From assembly GCA_003116975.1 (NCBI GenBank), contig BGKB01000009.1:249126-313125 (forward strand): a stretch of DNA of 64,000 bases, in the 5' to 3' direction. A program made the position numbers and the translations under genes. The number at the start of each line of letters is the position of its first letter. Positions within the stretch are counted from its first letter, which is position 1. The notes under the pieces were generated by a model. It saw only the letters and a program-made list of their open reading frames with translations, searched no databases and was not told the origin of the DNA. The DNA comes from Aurantiochytrium sp. KH105 (lineage: Eukaryota; Sar; Bigyra; Thraustochytrida; Thraustochytriidae). Shown piece after piece: positions 28,371 to 38,672 of this stretch.

Positions 28371-29098
28371 GGCGAGGGGTCAGGCGCGTGCTCTCAGACT
28401 CGGGCTCTCAGGCTCGAGCTCAGGCTCGAGCGGGCAAGGGCGCAGGTGGCGAGGGCCCGCCCGCGGTCTGCTCGAAAAGAAATGCGCCTCTTGCGAGGAG
28501 GCAGGACCTTTCGCGCGCTTCTCGAGCGAGTAAAGAATTGCAAGCAGGCAAGCAATTTTCTAGGGGCAGCGCTGGTACGTGCGTGCACTTTTCCGCGTGT
28601 CCAGGACCGCGTCGAGCGAGTGAAATGTGGCAGCCTGAGCAGCGCTTTGGCTTGAAGATGGCCGTGCCGGGTTATGCGCAGATGAACTTCAGGCTTGGCT
28701 TCGTATGCAGCGTGCGTGCGGATGCGCGCCAAAGTAGCTTGCTTGCAGGTGCTCGTCGCGCCGTCAATAAACCTAGACGGGAAGGTGAGACGGGCAGCGA
28801 AGCGCAGGGCAGCAGCCGCAGAGGCGGCAGCGGCAGCGGCAGCAGCCAAGCGCACCGCACGCTCTAAAATGGATTCCGGATCACTCGCACACGCAGCGGA
28901 CCGTGCACGCCTATAGTTGAAAACAAAGTGTGTTTTGCCAAGGGAGCGTGCTCCGTGCTCTCGCTCACCGGCTGGCTGGCTTCTCGCTTGCAGAGCTCGC
29001 GCAGCTCGCAATGCATGCGATGATCTCGGAGTTTGGGCAACTGTCTCGGGTCGATGCTCCTTCTTTCCAGGCAGACCTGCAGGCACTCACTCGGCCAG

Positions 29099-29136
29099 TT
29101 TGCTTTGCTTTGCTTTGCTTTGCTCTGCTTTGCTTT
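29099..29136. repeat. TTTGC pentanucleotide microsatellite
   Basis: Seven to eight tandem TTTGC units (reverse complement GCAAA), with one CTCTG-type variant. Confidence 0.95.
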
Positions 29137-29619
29137 CATGCACAGTTTGCTTTTCCCCTCGTCTCTGCGGGGCCCTGAGGACGCATGGCCTAGGAGACAG
29201 CGCCGCGCCGTCCTTTCTTCGCCGCTGTATTCCACGGCGCCGCCCCGCCTCCCCTTGCCGCGCGAGTGAGGGAAGGCCGCCCGCGGAGTCCGCAAGGCGT
29301 TCACCGGATCGATGGGTCCTGCCCGCGCATATCCGTTGAGCGAGTGGCGGGTGCCTGCCCACCAGTGCTTCATTCTTTCCATGTAAGACTCGCGCGGCAC
29401 TCCCTTCCGTGCGTCGTTGTCCCCGCCCACATCAGCTGGGCCCTGCGTGGCGGCGCGGCGCAGGAGCATGGGGGAGCATCTTGCAAGTTCTCCTCGGCGC
29501 CATAACTATCTCTGCGCGACGAGCAGAGCATGCGCGGCCACTGCAGCCACCATGGCCCCTGACAGGAGGTGGCCCGGTGCGCCTGCGTCACCCACCTCCC
29601 GCCGCGGAGACGGAACCGG

Positions 29620-29650
29620 AGCTGGAGCTGGAGCTGGAGCTGGAGCTGGC
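29620..29650. repeat. GGAGCT hexanucleotide repeat
   Basis: About five tandem GGAGCT units in the intergenic region. Confidence 0.9.
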
Positions 29651-30016
29651 AACCGGCGAGGAGAAGACGCTCGATGGAGGGGAAAGCGCCGGCGGGCCGA
29701 CGCGCGGGCCGCGGTGCGTCTTTGCACACTCCCCTGGCCGTCCGTCTCCTGTCATTTCGTCTCTCATTCGCATCTCATAGCGCGCAGGAGAGGGGTCGGC
29801 GCGTGCCGCTCTGGAGCTAGCGCGTGCAGCACAACGAGTAGAGAGGTACTACTACTACTGCGAGCCCAGTGGCCGCGCGGCCAAGAGCAGCAGCAGCAGC
29901 AAAGCCCGAACGAAGAAGCAAGACGCAAGACGCGGCAGGTGGGCGGGGCGGGTCCTAGCGCGTGGACGTCCGAGTAGCAGCAGCAACAGCAGCAGCGGGA
30001 AGGCAGGCACGCTAGC

Positions 30017-30244
30017 ATGGAGAGAGAAGTCGTGGACGGGCCGCCCGAGGGCGTCTATGGACGCGACGAGAGCCTCGCAATGAGCTTGAGGAGGCGCGGG
30101 GCCAAGGCGCTGACCAGCATGCGCAGCCGCGTGTCGAATGCCTTTGTGAGCAGGAAGAAGCTCGAAGCTGAGCTTGAAAAGACTCGCTACAAGTTCGATA
30201 CGGACGGGTCTGGGCCCGATCGTCGCGATTCGTGGACTCATTAG
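30017..30244 (+). CDS. Small charged hypothetical protein (75 residues)
   Basis: This 75-codon frame opens with an ATG at 30017 and contains an Arg/Lys-rich helical middle (LAMSLRRRGAKALTSMRSRV) and a Lys/Glu segment (SRKKLEAELEKTRYKFDTDG). No family is recognised. In its favour: G/C-ending codons typical of the genes here, no overlap with a repeat, and an abrupt drop in GC content right after the stop codon, as at the ends of the confident genes. Against it: small size and a GC-rich, repeat-rich upstream region where chance frames are common. It could also be the first exon of a longer spliced gene. Confidence 0.4.
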   Translation: MEREVVDGPPEGVYGRDESLAMSLRRRGAKALTSMRSRVSNAFVSRKKLEAELEKTRYKFDTDGSGPDRRDSWTH

Positions 30245-31136
30245 GCGGACAAGGATTCAGACTCTTGCGGCTCAGCTAATTGTCGATCTGGCTGTCTTCT
30301 ATCGTCCATTATCTTCGCGAATGCAGCGTTGCTGTCTCGTTGCTTTGCTTGCTACATGACGTGAAGATGCAAAACAACCCCCCCCCCCCCCAAACAAGGA
30401 GTATTTACTCACGCTACGAGGCGAACTTGCGCACCGATTTGAAGAAAACTTTTGAAGTTGCGCAGATGCCGTTTTGACCATAAAGAAAATAATCATTTCT
30501 AAACTCACATCGATCTGACCCTGTGAATTGCGATCGATCGTTTGCGTCTGCTGTTTGCCTCGAACTTAAAAGGGATCGCGAAATTAATTTTCAGAAAAAC
30601 AAGAAAGCCAATCCTTGAGCTTTAATCTCGACATGTCGGAACGAGAAGACATGCGATTCCCTGCTCTTCTTTGGTATATACGAATACTGACCGATGAGAG
30701 TCACCATCATCAACGGCGTTTCAGCCATGAAAAGTTCAACTTGGTCATTTTGCGCGGAAAAAATAGGAGCTTTTTAGCATCGCACGGAAACTTTTCTCTC
30801 GCCCCTACTGGCTAGGTGTCAACCCTCCCTGCAGCTGATTGCTGGACGAGTCCCAACAGCAACCAGCACGCGGCCTTTCTTTCAAGTGCCCTACTAATTT
30901 TTGGTGGATTCGGAGCTCAAGGGACAGAGATAGACAGAGAGCTTCACCACCAAACGCGAATAGGCCCGGCTCAGGACGATCGCAAACGCGAGAGTGGAGA
31001 AAGGCAGAAAGGGAGAACGTGACGACGGCGCTGTCATCGCTGTCATCACTGCCACCGGCTCACATCGAGCGGCGCACGCAAAGCCTCTTTCTTGCGAGCA
31101 CCGCGAAGGCAAGTAGCGAGCGATAGGTTTGTGAAG
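30245..31136. other. AT-rich intergenic region with a poly-C tract
   Basis: This 892-bp gap lies between the small ORF and PLPBP. It has a run of 14 C at 30378-30391 and is AT-rich to about 30830, then GC-rich near the PLPBP promoter. No gene or RNA was recognised. Confidence 0.55.
30378..30391. repeat. Poly-C tract (14 nt)
   Basis: An uninterrupted run of 14 C located 134 bp after the stop codon of the small ORF. Confidence 0.95.
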
Positions 31137-32072
31137 ATGAGCAGCGGCGCGACGAGTGCGGCTCTGCGGTCCGTGCGCGGACGCATCGCAGAGCTATGCG
31201 GGCAACTCGGGCGCGCGGAGCCAACGCTGGTGGCTGTGAGCAAGACCAAACCGAACGCCATGGTCCAAGAAGCATACGATGCCGGACAAAGACACTTTGG
31301 TGAGAACTACGTGCAGGAGCTTGTTGGCAAGGCGCCCGACCTTCCATCTGACATCAAGTGGCACTTTATTGGTATGCTGCAGAGCAACAAGGCCAAGCAG
31401 ATTGCGAGTTTGCCAAACATCTACATTGTTGAAAGCGTGCACTCGCAAAAGTTGGCAAATGCACTGAACAAACACGTGCCTGAAGATCGCAAAGAAAAAC
31501 TCCGCGTGCTTGTTCAGGTCAATACCAGTGGCGAGGACAGCAAGAGCGGTATTGAGCCAGATGGTTGCGTCAAGCTCGTGACGCACGTTATCGAGGAATG
31601 CGACAAGCTACAATTTGCTGGACTCATGACCATTGGACGTCTCGGGGACGTTTCGCCCGAGTGCTTTGACCTTCTCAACAAGTGCAAGCAAGACGTCTTG
31701 GCAGCTCATCCTCAACTGGCCGACCAGCCGTTCGAGATGTCCATGGGCATGAGTGGCGATTTCGAGCTCGCGATCGAGCATGGGTCCACGAGTGTTCGCG
31801 TAGGCAGCAGCATTTTCGGCGCGCGCGATTACGCGCCCGGCAAAGGGCCCGAGGCTGCGCTCAAGGCGCGGCAAGAGCAGCAAGACAAGGAAAAGGCGAC
31901 CGGGGACGAAGGTCAGCAGGCCAAGGGAAAGGAGCAGGAGCCGGGTCAAGGTAAGGGCCAAGAAAATGATCAGACCAGCGAAGCCTCGCAGAACAATGGA
32001 GCTGCTGCTGCTACTACTACTGGCGCCGAGTCTTCCTCTTCTCCTGAGAACTCCAGTGCAACGAAACCATAA
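31137..32072 (+). CDS. PLPBP: Pyridoxal phosphate homeostasis protein (PLPBP/PROSC/YggS family)
   Basis: This 311-residue protein contains the complete PLP-binding YggS/PROSC fold (about residues 1-240), which buffers and delivers pyridoxal 5'-phosphate. Motifs: the PLP lysine in LVAVSKTKP, AGQRHFGENYVQE, WHFIGMLQSNKAKQI, SVHSQKLANAL, VLVQVNTSGEDSKSG, GLMTIGR, and the phosphate-binding end MSMGMSGDFELAIEHGST followed by VRVGSSIFGAR. A Gln/Glu/Lys/Ser/Thr-rich tail of about 70 residues follows, which most homologues lack; it looks disordered. The frame extends upstream to a TTG at 31092, but the ATG at 31137 starts exactly where the family begins. It is convergent with GNL2. Confidence 0.95.
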   Translation: MSSGATSAALRSVRGRIAELCGQLGRAEPTLVAVSKTKPNAMVQEAYDAGQRHFGENYVQELVGKAPDLPSDIKWHFIGMLQSNKAKQIASLPNIYIVESVHSQKLANALNKHVPEDRKEKLRVLVQVNTSGEDSKSGIEPDGCVKLVTHVIEECDKLQFAGLMTIGRLGDVSPECFDLLNKCKQDVLAAHPQLADQPFEMSMGMSGDFELAIEHGSTSVRVGSSIFGARDYAPGKGPEAALKARQEQQDKEKATGDEGQQAKGKEQEPGQGKGQENDQTSEASQNNGAAAATTTGAESSSSPENSSATKP

Positions 32073-32102
32073 TGACCACATTCGGTTGCATCTCGATAAC
32101 CA

Positions 32103-32115
32103 CCCCCCCCCCCCC
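32103..32115. repeat. Poly-C tract (13 nt)
   Basis: A run of 13 C, 30 bp after the PLPBP stop codon, within its presumed 3' untranslated region. Confidence 0.95.
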
Positions 32116-32330
32116 GCGTAAAAAAAAGCAACTGATGAAATGGATTTTGCGTCTTACGTTCCAAACTTTTATTACTGTGACGTGCGAAGAGTCAAACAAA
32201 AGGGGATGAGAAGGTGATTTTAGCCGACCGAAAGATGGAGAACTTACAAACACCTTCGGTGTTGCAGCAGGTGCTTCATTATTCTTCTTGCTTTTCTCTT
32301 TCTCCTTGTCGGTGTGAGTGGTTGTTTCTT

Positions 32331-34328
32331 TTACTTGTCGAGATCATCCCAACCGCCAACAGAGGCCTTGGGCTTCTTCTGGTTCTTGATCGCCGACATG
32401 GCAGCGTTCATGCGCGACTTTTTCACATTCTTGCTGACGTTGATGTTTCTGTTGTTGCCGTTACGGCGACGCTTTTTGCTGTTCGAGGAAGTAGCAGCCT
32501 TCTTCTTGCTGGACTTGCCCTTGGGGGTCTTGCTCTCGCCCGGTGCACCTTCGTCGCTTCCGTTTTTCTCTTCGTCGTCGGCATCGGCCTCTTCGTCATC
32601 GAGGTCCTCATCCTCGTCAATACCTTCGCCATCATCCTCCTCGACTTGATCGTCGTCAGCCTCGGCCTCTTCCTCATTATCCTCCTCGGTGAGCAGCCCG
32701 AATTGCTTTTGCGGGAGCAGCGCAAAGTTCTGCATCGGGACTTCGAGGCGCTTAAGGTTCTTGTTGTTGTCGTCATCTTCGTTATCCTCGTTGTCGTCGT
32801 CGTCACCCTCGTCTTGGCTGCTCGCGGCCTTCTTCGCCTTGGCGGCGCGCTGGGCGCGCGCAGCAGCGGCATCTTGTTTCTGCGCCGCGGCCTCGTCGAG
32901 CTCACCGTCGTCGTCATCGCCCGACGAGGCAGGAGGCACAAAGTACGGGATGCGACCGCGCTGCAAGTCGTAAATGACGCGCTGCGCCACACTGCGGATG
33001 TCAGGCTCGCCCTTCTTCAAGAGGCGGCCACGCTTGAAAGCGAGCTGCGAAAGGAAATCTTCAGCATCGACCCAAGAGTCGATTCCGTAGGTGCGGCGAA
33101 TGTATTCCGGCTGCACACGGTCGAGCAGGAAGGGAACGTAGTCATCGGGACTTTCAAGACGCTCGGCACGCACGACGCCCTTGAAGACCACCTCGGCCTC
33201 GCTGTCATCGTTCGGGTACACGACACCGGGGCAGTCGATGAGAAATACACGCTTGAAGAGTGTGATGTACTGCCAGATCTTGGTCTCGCCGGGGATCGGC
33301 GCGACCTTGCAGACCTTTTTGGAGCGCAGCGTATTGATGATGGAACTCTTGCCCGCGTTCGGGTAGCCAATGAATCCAACACTGATCTGCTTCTTCTCCG
33401 GGTGCAGGAGGGCAAACTGGCGCAGAAGCTGAATGAGAGCGCCCTTGCCAAAGGGCTTGGTCATGTTCGCATGAAAGGCCAGCGTCGGATACTCCTCGGA
33501 GAGAAGGCGCACCCAGCGACGCGTGACCCAGGTCGGGACGAGGTCGACCTTGTTTAGCACAAAAATGAGGTGCTTGTGCGACTTTTCCTTGCGGAGATAC
33601 TCCTCGACACGCTTGGAGCGAGTGCCCATGGGATCGCGGACATCGAGGACCTGGATGACAACATCACTGCAGTCGAGCACCTTGTAAAGCTCTTGCCAGA
33701 TGCGCTTACTCTGGCCCTTTTCAAACACCTTTTCGCGGAGGCTGATTGTCCCGCCGCGCGAATCGAGGGGCTCGCCACCGTTGCGCTCAATGGCCTCCTC
33801 CTCGGCAGCCTCAAAGGTCGCAGACTTCTTTTGGGCCTGTTGCGCGAGGCCGTCGAGGGACGACGCGGAGAGCTTGGCACGCTTGCGCTGGCGCTTGGGG
33901 CCGAAGACGCTCTCGTAGCTCTCCGAAGAGAGCAAATGCATGCGCGCCTCCTTTTTGGAGTCCGTGAGCAGGCTCATGGGCAGGCGACGCTGGTTGAGGA
34001 CGACCGTGTACGGGTCGGCGACCTTTTCCGCCATTTGCTCGCGAAAGGCTTCGAGTTCCTTTTGCCCGACGACGCGAGTGTTACCAAACCAGCGCCTGTT
34101 GGGGGCGATGCGCGACATTTTCTCCATGGGGCGGTTCCCGGTGCGGTTGTTGCTCATGAACTCGCCGCCCACGATTTTACCCTGCCGGTTCCTGATCGGA
34201 GCGCCGCTCTTGTACATGTTGAGGCGCTTGATGGTCGCCTTGGACCGCATGTTGCCCTTGCCATTGTCCTTGCGGTCCGGGTTCGAGGAGCTCTGGCTTT
34301 TGCCACCGTGACGCCTCACGTGCGGCAT
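32331..34328 (-). CDS. GNL2: Nucleolar GTP-binding protein 2 (GNL2/NOG2)
   Basis: This 665-residue circularly permuted GTPase is needed for maturation and nuclear export of the 60S ribosomal subunit. The N-terminal NGP1-type domain is well conserved ([33 protein letters not shown]). The permuted GTPase order is visible: [13 protein letters not shown], then G4 in VLNKVDLVP (about residue 257), then G1 in [14 protein letters not shown] (about 320), then G3 in [10 protein letters not shown] (about 364). The C-terminal third is a long acidic region with Lys-rich ends ([20 protein letters not shown]), probably including a nucleolar localisation signal. Length is a little under human GNL2 (731). 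The ATG at 34328 starts the conserved [19 protein letters not shown] segment. Confidence 0.95.
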   Translation of the reverse strand: MPHVRRHGGKSQSSSNPDRKDNGKGNMRSKATIKRLNMYKSGAPIRNRQGKIVGGEFMSNNRTGNRPMEKMSRIAPNRRWFGNTRVVGQKELEAFREQMAEKVADPYTVVLNQRRLPMSLLTDSKKEARMHLLSSESYESVFGPKRQRKRAKLSASSLDGLAQQAQKKSATFEAAEEEAIERNGGEPLDSRGGTISLREKVFEKGQSKRIWQELYKVLDCSDVVIQVLDVRDPMGTRSKRVEEYLRKEKSHKHLIFVLNKVDLVPTWVTRRWVRLLSEEYPTLAFHANMTKPFGKGALIQLLRQFALLHPEKKQISVGFIGYPNAGKSSIINTLRSKKVCKVAPIPGETKIWQYITLFKRVFLIDCPGVVYPNDDSEAEVVFKGVVRAERLESPDDYVPFLLDRVQPEYIRRTYGIDSWVDAEDFLSQLAFKRGRLLKKGEPDIRSVAQRVIYDLQRGRIPYFVPPASSGDDDDGELDEAAAQKQDAAAARAQRAAKAKKAASSQDEGDDDDNEDNEDDDNNKNLKRLEVPMQNFALLPQKQFGLLTEEDNEEEAEADDDQVEEDDGEGIDEDEDLDDEEADADDEEKNGSDEGAPGESKTPKGKSSKKKAATSSNSKKRRRNGNNRNINVSKNVKKSRMNAAMSAIKNQKKPKASVGGWDDLDK

Positions 34329-35617
34329 CTTGCTCTGCTCTTCCTTGCTTTACTTAGCTCCCGCTTCGCTTCGCGTGCCGGGCGTCCGCCCGCTCAGCCA
34401 CGCTCTCGGCTCGGCCCGTGCGCCCTGGACAGCTGCCGTGCGCGCGCGCGAGTCGCCGTTCTGCTCTGCTCCGCTCTGCTGCCGACCCGCCTCTCCTTCC
34501 CCCCCGAGACCAGCCAGGTCGGCCGCCGCCGCCACCCAACCAATTCTCGCGCTGCTGGGTAGGCTCCATGCGCGGCGCCGTCTCGCCAGAGTCCGACCGC
34601 CGCCTTGCGGCCCCCTTGCAAGCGGCCGCTGGCTGCGCGCGCGACGCCCAGCGTGCCCCCCTCTTCTTTCCCGGACCGTCGCAGCGCTGCTGCTGCTGCT
34701 GCTGCTGCAGCTGCTGGGTTTGACGAGATGAGATGGGTTCCGGCGGAGCTCCGAGACGTGCGTGCTCACGAGGACTTGCGTTGACATGAAGGCGCGGGCA
34801 ACATCGTCGGCCACACCAAGACGCTGCAGCTGGCCGCCAACGACGGCGACGGCAAATGGCATGGTTCCGACGCAACAGACGAAAACAAACACAAGTTGAG
34901 GCATGCCATGTGTAAAATTTGTTCGGAATGGTTTTTTTAGTAGTAACTAACATGTAACAGTAAAGTATTTGGTGGCATGACGATCTCAGAACGGGACAGC
35001 AAGCACGCGCGGCAAGCTGAAGCGCGCAAAATTCTTCTCCATGACGACGCTAGCTCTAGCTAGCTAGTAAGGCTCTCTCCTTGCGACCTTCGATCTCATA
35101 ATGTGTTCTCCGCGCCAACAGCGCGCCAACAGCGCGCCAACAGCGCGCCTTCCCCGCTCACGACCTTGCGGAGCGGCCAGCGCCGCGGCCCCGCTCCGCT
35201 CCGTGCCGCGCTCGCGAGGCCCACGCGGTCTCTCATTGCTCCCTGTCCGTTGCTCTGCCGGCACGTGCACGCCAGCGAGAGCAATCATGGCAAGTGCAAG
35301 CTGAGTGCAAATGCCCCTCCTGTTATACTAGTTTGTGAAGAAGGAAAAGAACGCGGCACGGCGCGGCACGTGCAGGCTGCGTGTGCTGGCCCTCTCGCGC
35401 GCGAGGCCTTACTTCCCTTACGCCTGGAGCCCGCGACGCTTACGCCGCTGGCCGGGCGCGGAAGAGGAGCCCGAGTGAAGAGCGACGGCGCGGCCACGGC
35501 AAGCGCAGCGCCGCGGGCAGACAGACCCGCAAGGCGACGAGCAGGGAGCGCTGCAGAGATCAGTCAGCAAGTGCAGCAGCGAGCGGCAGGAAAGGAGAGG
35601 CGAGGAAAACACGCACG
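34329..35617. other. Divergent intergenic region, GNL2 / acyltransferase
   Basis: This 1289-bp gap holds the two promoters, a GCT triplet run (34686-34714) and three tandem copies of a GCGCCAACA 9-mer near 35111-35140. A minus-strand frame with an ATG at 34904 (184 codons) begins with a hydrophobic segment but runs through the triplet repeat and stops 22 bp before GNL2, so I leave it uncalled. Confidence 0.5.
34686..34714. repeat. GCT triplet repeat (non-coding)
   Basis: About eight GCT triplets upstream of GNL2. Confidence 0.9.
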
Positions 35618-36802
35618 ATGGGCGGCGGCGAAACGGAGTGGCTAGGCCAGCTCATGGAGAGCGCCGGACTCGCGACCAAGGAGTCGAAGCGGTCCAGCAA
35701 GCGGCGGTCGGCCAGCAAGCGGTCCAGCAGCAAGCGGTCCAGCAAGCGGCGCAGCAAGGAACGCGATGAGGGCTCAGTGCTGGCGCTCCCGGAGTTCCTC
35801 TCAGAAATGCCGGAAATGCCGGAAATGCCGGACATGAGCGTGGTCACCAAGCCAGTCGGCCAGGCCTTTATCAGCGTGTGGATCTTTATCGGACTCGGAT
35901 TCGCCTTTTCCTTCATCTACGTCCTGCAGCTCACGCTGAAAAAGGTCGACGATTTGCGCAGCAAGAGCGACCGTCTTCCCAAGCGGGAAAAGGTCCTCCT
36001 CATGGGCAAGGCTCTGCGTCGATCCATGGCCATCGCCATCATTGACCTGAACCCGTTCTGGAACATCACCGTCAGCGCCGATGTTCCGCTCGAGGACCTT
36101 CCGGAGGCCGCCATCTACATGGCCAACCATACGTCGTACATTGATCCCTTTGTGCTCTCAGCTGCTCAACGGCCTGTCGAGACAAAGTATGTTGGCAAGG
36201 CCGACCTTTGGAACATTCCCATTGCTGGCCAGGCGTTGCATCACTCTGGCGACATGCCCGTGCACTTTGTAAAGGACAAAAAGCTCAAACGCTGGCGCAC
36301 CCGCACCGGAACGCTGGACGAGCTCATGTCGCAGGCTCGCGATTACCTCGAGATGGATGTCGGCATCTCGGTCTTCCCCGAAGGCTCTGTCAGCAAGACG
36401 GGTGAGTTGCTGCCTTTCAAAAAGGGTTTCTTCCAGCTCGCGCGCGAGTGCGATGTCCCCATCATTCCTGTCGGCATGTGGGGCAATCAGGACGGCTGGC
36501 CCAACACCACGGCCTCCAAGGACAGCTCTGGCGGCTTGCTTCTCGGCGCTGCTGACATGCACGTGCATTTTGGCGAGCCCATTAGTCCGAATGGCAAGTC
36601 CCTCGAGGAGCTCATGGAAGAGGTTTACATTGCCGTCCGCGATTTGCGTAATGGCCTGCCAAACTTCAACTTGGCTCCTGAGCTTGCCAACGTCGAGCCC
36701 GAGTTCAAACAGACTGTCCAGCTTTCCCCGGAGGATCTCGACGAGGCTCCCGAGGACGGCTCGGAGCCCCTTGGTAACGAGGAGCGCGCTTCTGCCGAGT
36801 AG
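35618..36802 (+). CDS. PlsC-type 1-acyl-sn-glycerol-3-phosphate acyltransferase
   Basis: This 394-residue membrane acyltransferase probably makes phosphatidic acid from lysophosphatidate and acyl-CoA (AGPAT/LPAAT). The acyltransferase motif I is MANHTSYIDPF (NHx4D, about residue 170), motif II sits near YVGKADLWNIPIAGQAL, and motif III is FPEGSVSKTGEL (about residue 253); a further block is VPIIPVGMWGNQDGWP. One clear membrane helix precedes the domain (FISVWIFIGLGFAFSFIYVL). The first 60 residues are dominated by a Ser/Lys/Arg repeat (SKRSSSKRSSKRRS) and a short EMP repeat, unusual for the family and probably a disordered cytosolic tail open to phosphorylation. The frame runs upstream to 35381, but the ATG at 35618 is the first in frame. 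Acceptor specificity cannot be read from the sequence. Confidence 0.88.
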   Translation: MGGGETEWLGQLMESAGLATKESKRSSKRRSASKRSSSKRSSKRRSKERDEGSVLALPEFLSEMPEMPEMPDMSVVTKPVGQAFISVWIFIGLGFAFSFIYVLQLTLKKVDDLRSKSDRLPKREKVLLMGKALRRSMAIAIIDLNPFWNITVSADVPLEDLPEAAIYMANHTSYIDPFVLSAAQRPVETKYVGKADLWNIPIAGQALHHSGDMPVHFVKDKKLKRWRTRTGTLDELMSQARDYLEMDVGISVFPEGSVSKTGELLPFKKGFFQLARECDVPIIPVGMWGNQDGWPNTTASKDSSGGLLLGAADMHVHFGEPISPNGKSLEELMEEVYIAVRDLRNGLPNFNLAPELANVEPEFKQTVQLSPEDLDEAPEDGSEPLGNEERASAE

Positions 36803-37830
36803 ATTTTTCTGGTAGCTTGAGTGACCAAAGATTTGACTATAACACAACATACATAAATGCACAGAACATGTATAAGTCGCCGACGCGTGCTTTTTCTAAA
36901 AAGGATCGCCATTCTGTTGCCCTTCCTTTTCTTGTCGAAGGCTTATCTTCATGTTTTACCTGCGTCTTTCTTTGTCGATTTATCTGGCTCGCTGGCTCGC
37001 TGGCTCGCTGGGGAGGTTGTTACTTGTCGATTGTAAAGCAGGTGAAACTAGCCTAGTATATCACAGCGCGGCAGTCAACAGCTTGTGGCTCATGAGGCCT
37101 GTTTGATCGCCCTACTCACCACCTTACTTATATCCTCTCGCCTCCTCGGCTCAAGAAGGTGGCGGGGGGGGGGGGGGGGGTAGATTAGATGTCTCGATTG
37201 ACGGCTTTGCGGTGGTCACGGAGGGTAGGCCGAGCGAGGCCAAACCCGAGACGTCTGCGCTTCTTCTCTGCATCGGTACGTTCACCACGCCAGCGCCGCG
37301 AAGGCGCGCTCCCCGCTCCGCTCGCTTCGCCTCCCCTCCTCTCTCGGCGCGCTCGCGCCGCTCGACCTGTCCCGTGGTCGTGGGCCGGTCTGCCTGTCTG
37401 TCGGAAGGGGCGGCCGCGGCATCGAGAAGGCGGGCGAGCAACGACGCCGACAAGGACGACGCCGTCTCCGAAGAGCGGCGCGAAGGCGACCACCGCGGCG
37501 ACGGCCGCACGGAGACGGAGGCCTCTGTGCGGCCTCCGAGGCGCGGGCCCCGCCTCGATCGCGGCGCGAAGGCGCGCCCCGCGCGTCGCACACCTACGGA
37601 ACACCGACTCCCAACGAACGAGCGCCTGCGAGCGGGAGCCCCGAATAAATGAGAGAGTGAGAGATCGCGAGAGTGAGAGAGTGAACATCTTGCGTGGAGA
37701 GTGAGAGAGACCGAGAGAGTCACTGACTAACATTCGCGAATCGCTACGTGAACGCAGAAACCCTTTTCCTTTGTTTGAGCTTGACCCAGACCTCCAACCC
37801 GTTTTTTCTTTGTGAAAAACTCGCTCCACA
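36803..37830. other. Intergenic region upstream of eIF1
   Basis: This 1028-bp gap between two plus-strand genes starts with AT-rich sequence and a short GGCTCGCT repeat (36986-37011), then a run of 17 G (37164-37180), then a GC-rich part (37290-37640), then a GAGA-rich stretch (37650-37720) close to eIF1. Long overlapping frames in the GC-rich part on both strands have no recognisable product. Confidence 0.55.
37164..37180. repeat. Poly-G tract (17 nt)
   Basis: The longest homopolymer run in the window: 17 G on the plus strand, between the acyltransferase and eIF1 genes. Confidence 0.95.
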
Positions 37831-38181
37831 ATGGCGGACGACAATGACTTTATGAACTTTGATGTCACGGCCCTGGACAAGAAGGACGCCTTCGCGGAGG
37901 CCCAGGGTGGTACCCAGACCATCGAAAAGGTTCACATCCGTCTCCAGCAGCGTAGCCGCCGCAAGTGCATTCTCACCATCACCGGTCTCGCCGATGATCT
38001 CGACTTGAAGCGCATTTGCAAGGCCCTCAAGAAGTCTTTCAAGTGCAACGGTGCCGTGGTGAATGATGACGACTTTGGTGAGATTATCCAGCTTCAGGGT
38101 GACCACCGTCAGGGCGTCGTCAAGTTCCTCGTTGACGAGGAGATCATCGACCGCTCGCACATTGTTGTCCATGGTGCCTAA
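37831..38181 (+). CDS. EIF1: Translation initiation factor eIF1 (SUI1)
   Basis: This 116-residue protein matches eukaryotic eIF1/SUI1 in length and motifs. eIF1 binds the 40S subunit near the P site and enforces AUG selection during scanning. Visible motifs: IHIRLQQR-type strand (VHIRLQQRSRRKCILTITGL), the helix KRICKALKKSFKCNGAV and the C-terminal core IIQLQGDHRQGVVKFLVDEE. The N-terminus MADDNDFMNFDVTALDKKDAF is the usual flexible tail. The start codon context is CACAATGG, with A at -3 and G at +4, a strong context. The gene is preceded by an AT-richer leader and is probably highly expressed, as expected for this factor. Confidence 0.97.
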   Translation: MADDNDFMNFDVTALDKKDAFAEAQGGTQTIEKVHIRLQQRSRRKCILTITGLADDLDLKRICKALKKSFKCNGAVVNDDDFGEIIQLQGDHRQGVVKFLVDEEIIDRSHIVVHGA

Positions 38182-38672
38182 GTCGCACGGACTTGCATTA
38201 TGTGTGGAGGATCCTTGATTCTCGTATTCTTCAGTTTACGAGCGGAACGAACGGGCCTATTCACATTCACGTGCACAGCGCTTCTCTCTATCCTGCTTGA
38301 AAGAACGAGGCCTAGATTGGTCAGGGTTTGGCCAAGCCTCGATCCTCTATGTGGAAGGGCAGGCAGCACGCATTCTTTCTTCTTCTGGGCATCTCTGGTC
38401 GGCATTACATACAACATGAGCAATGAGTAGTCCGCATGAGACTATTTTTTAGCGCCTCACATCGCGCTTCAACCTTCTTATTTCACCATACGGAGCGCCC
38501 CCCCCCTTTTATCTCTCTCTTTTTTCTTCTCTCTTTCTCTGTCTCTTTCCCATTTCTCCCTGCGCGAAAGTTTCGCGTGTGCATGCGTGTGCATGTATCT
38601 GCGTACTAGAAGCGAAGAGAGAGAGAGAGAAAGAGAGAGAGCTAGAGATTGGTAGTATCACATGAGTGAAAT
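38182..38672. other. Convergent intergenic region after eIF1
   Basis: This 491-bp gap lies between the ends of eIF1 and the orphan gene on the other strand. It contains a poly-C tract of 9 (38498-38506), a pyrimidine-rich stretch (38511-38560) and a GA-rich stretch (38614-38646). No gene is seen. Confidence 0.6.

Larger units (their letters stand above)
28262..30016. other. Long GC-rich intergenic region with pentamer and hexamer repeats
   Basis: This 1755-bp gap lies between the lactamase/cNMP gene and the small ORF at 30017. It contains degenerate GCAAC/ACAAC pentamers (28331-28370), TTTGC pentamers (29099-29136) and GGAGCT hexamers (29620-29650). Many overlapping open frames exist on both strands. 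One minus-strand frame with an ATG at 29469 (201 codons) begins with an ordinary-looking Arg/Trp-containing segment but then runs through the TTTGC repeat, so I do not call it a gene. An unspliced 5' exon cannot be excluded. Confidence 0.5.

Noticed and set aside
28864-29469. 201-codon minus-strand frame with an ATG start
   Set aside because: Half of it is a translated TTTGC repeat and GC-rich sequence. The first 60 residues look ordinary but match nothing known. It stays a possible exon, not a supported gene.
34350-34904. 184-codon minus-strand frame just upstream of GNL2
   Set aside because: It crosses a GCT repeat and ends 22 bp before GNL2. No domain and no conservation are visible.
37185-37922. 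245-codon minus-strand frame between the acyltransferase and eIF1
   Set aside because: It is driven by GC-rich and GAGA-rich sequence, overlaps eIF1 on the opposite strand, and shows no homology.
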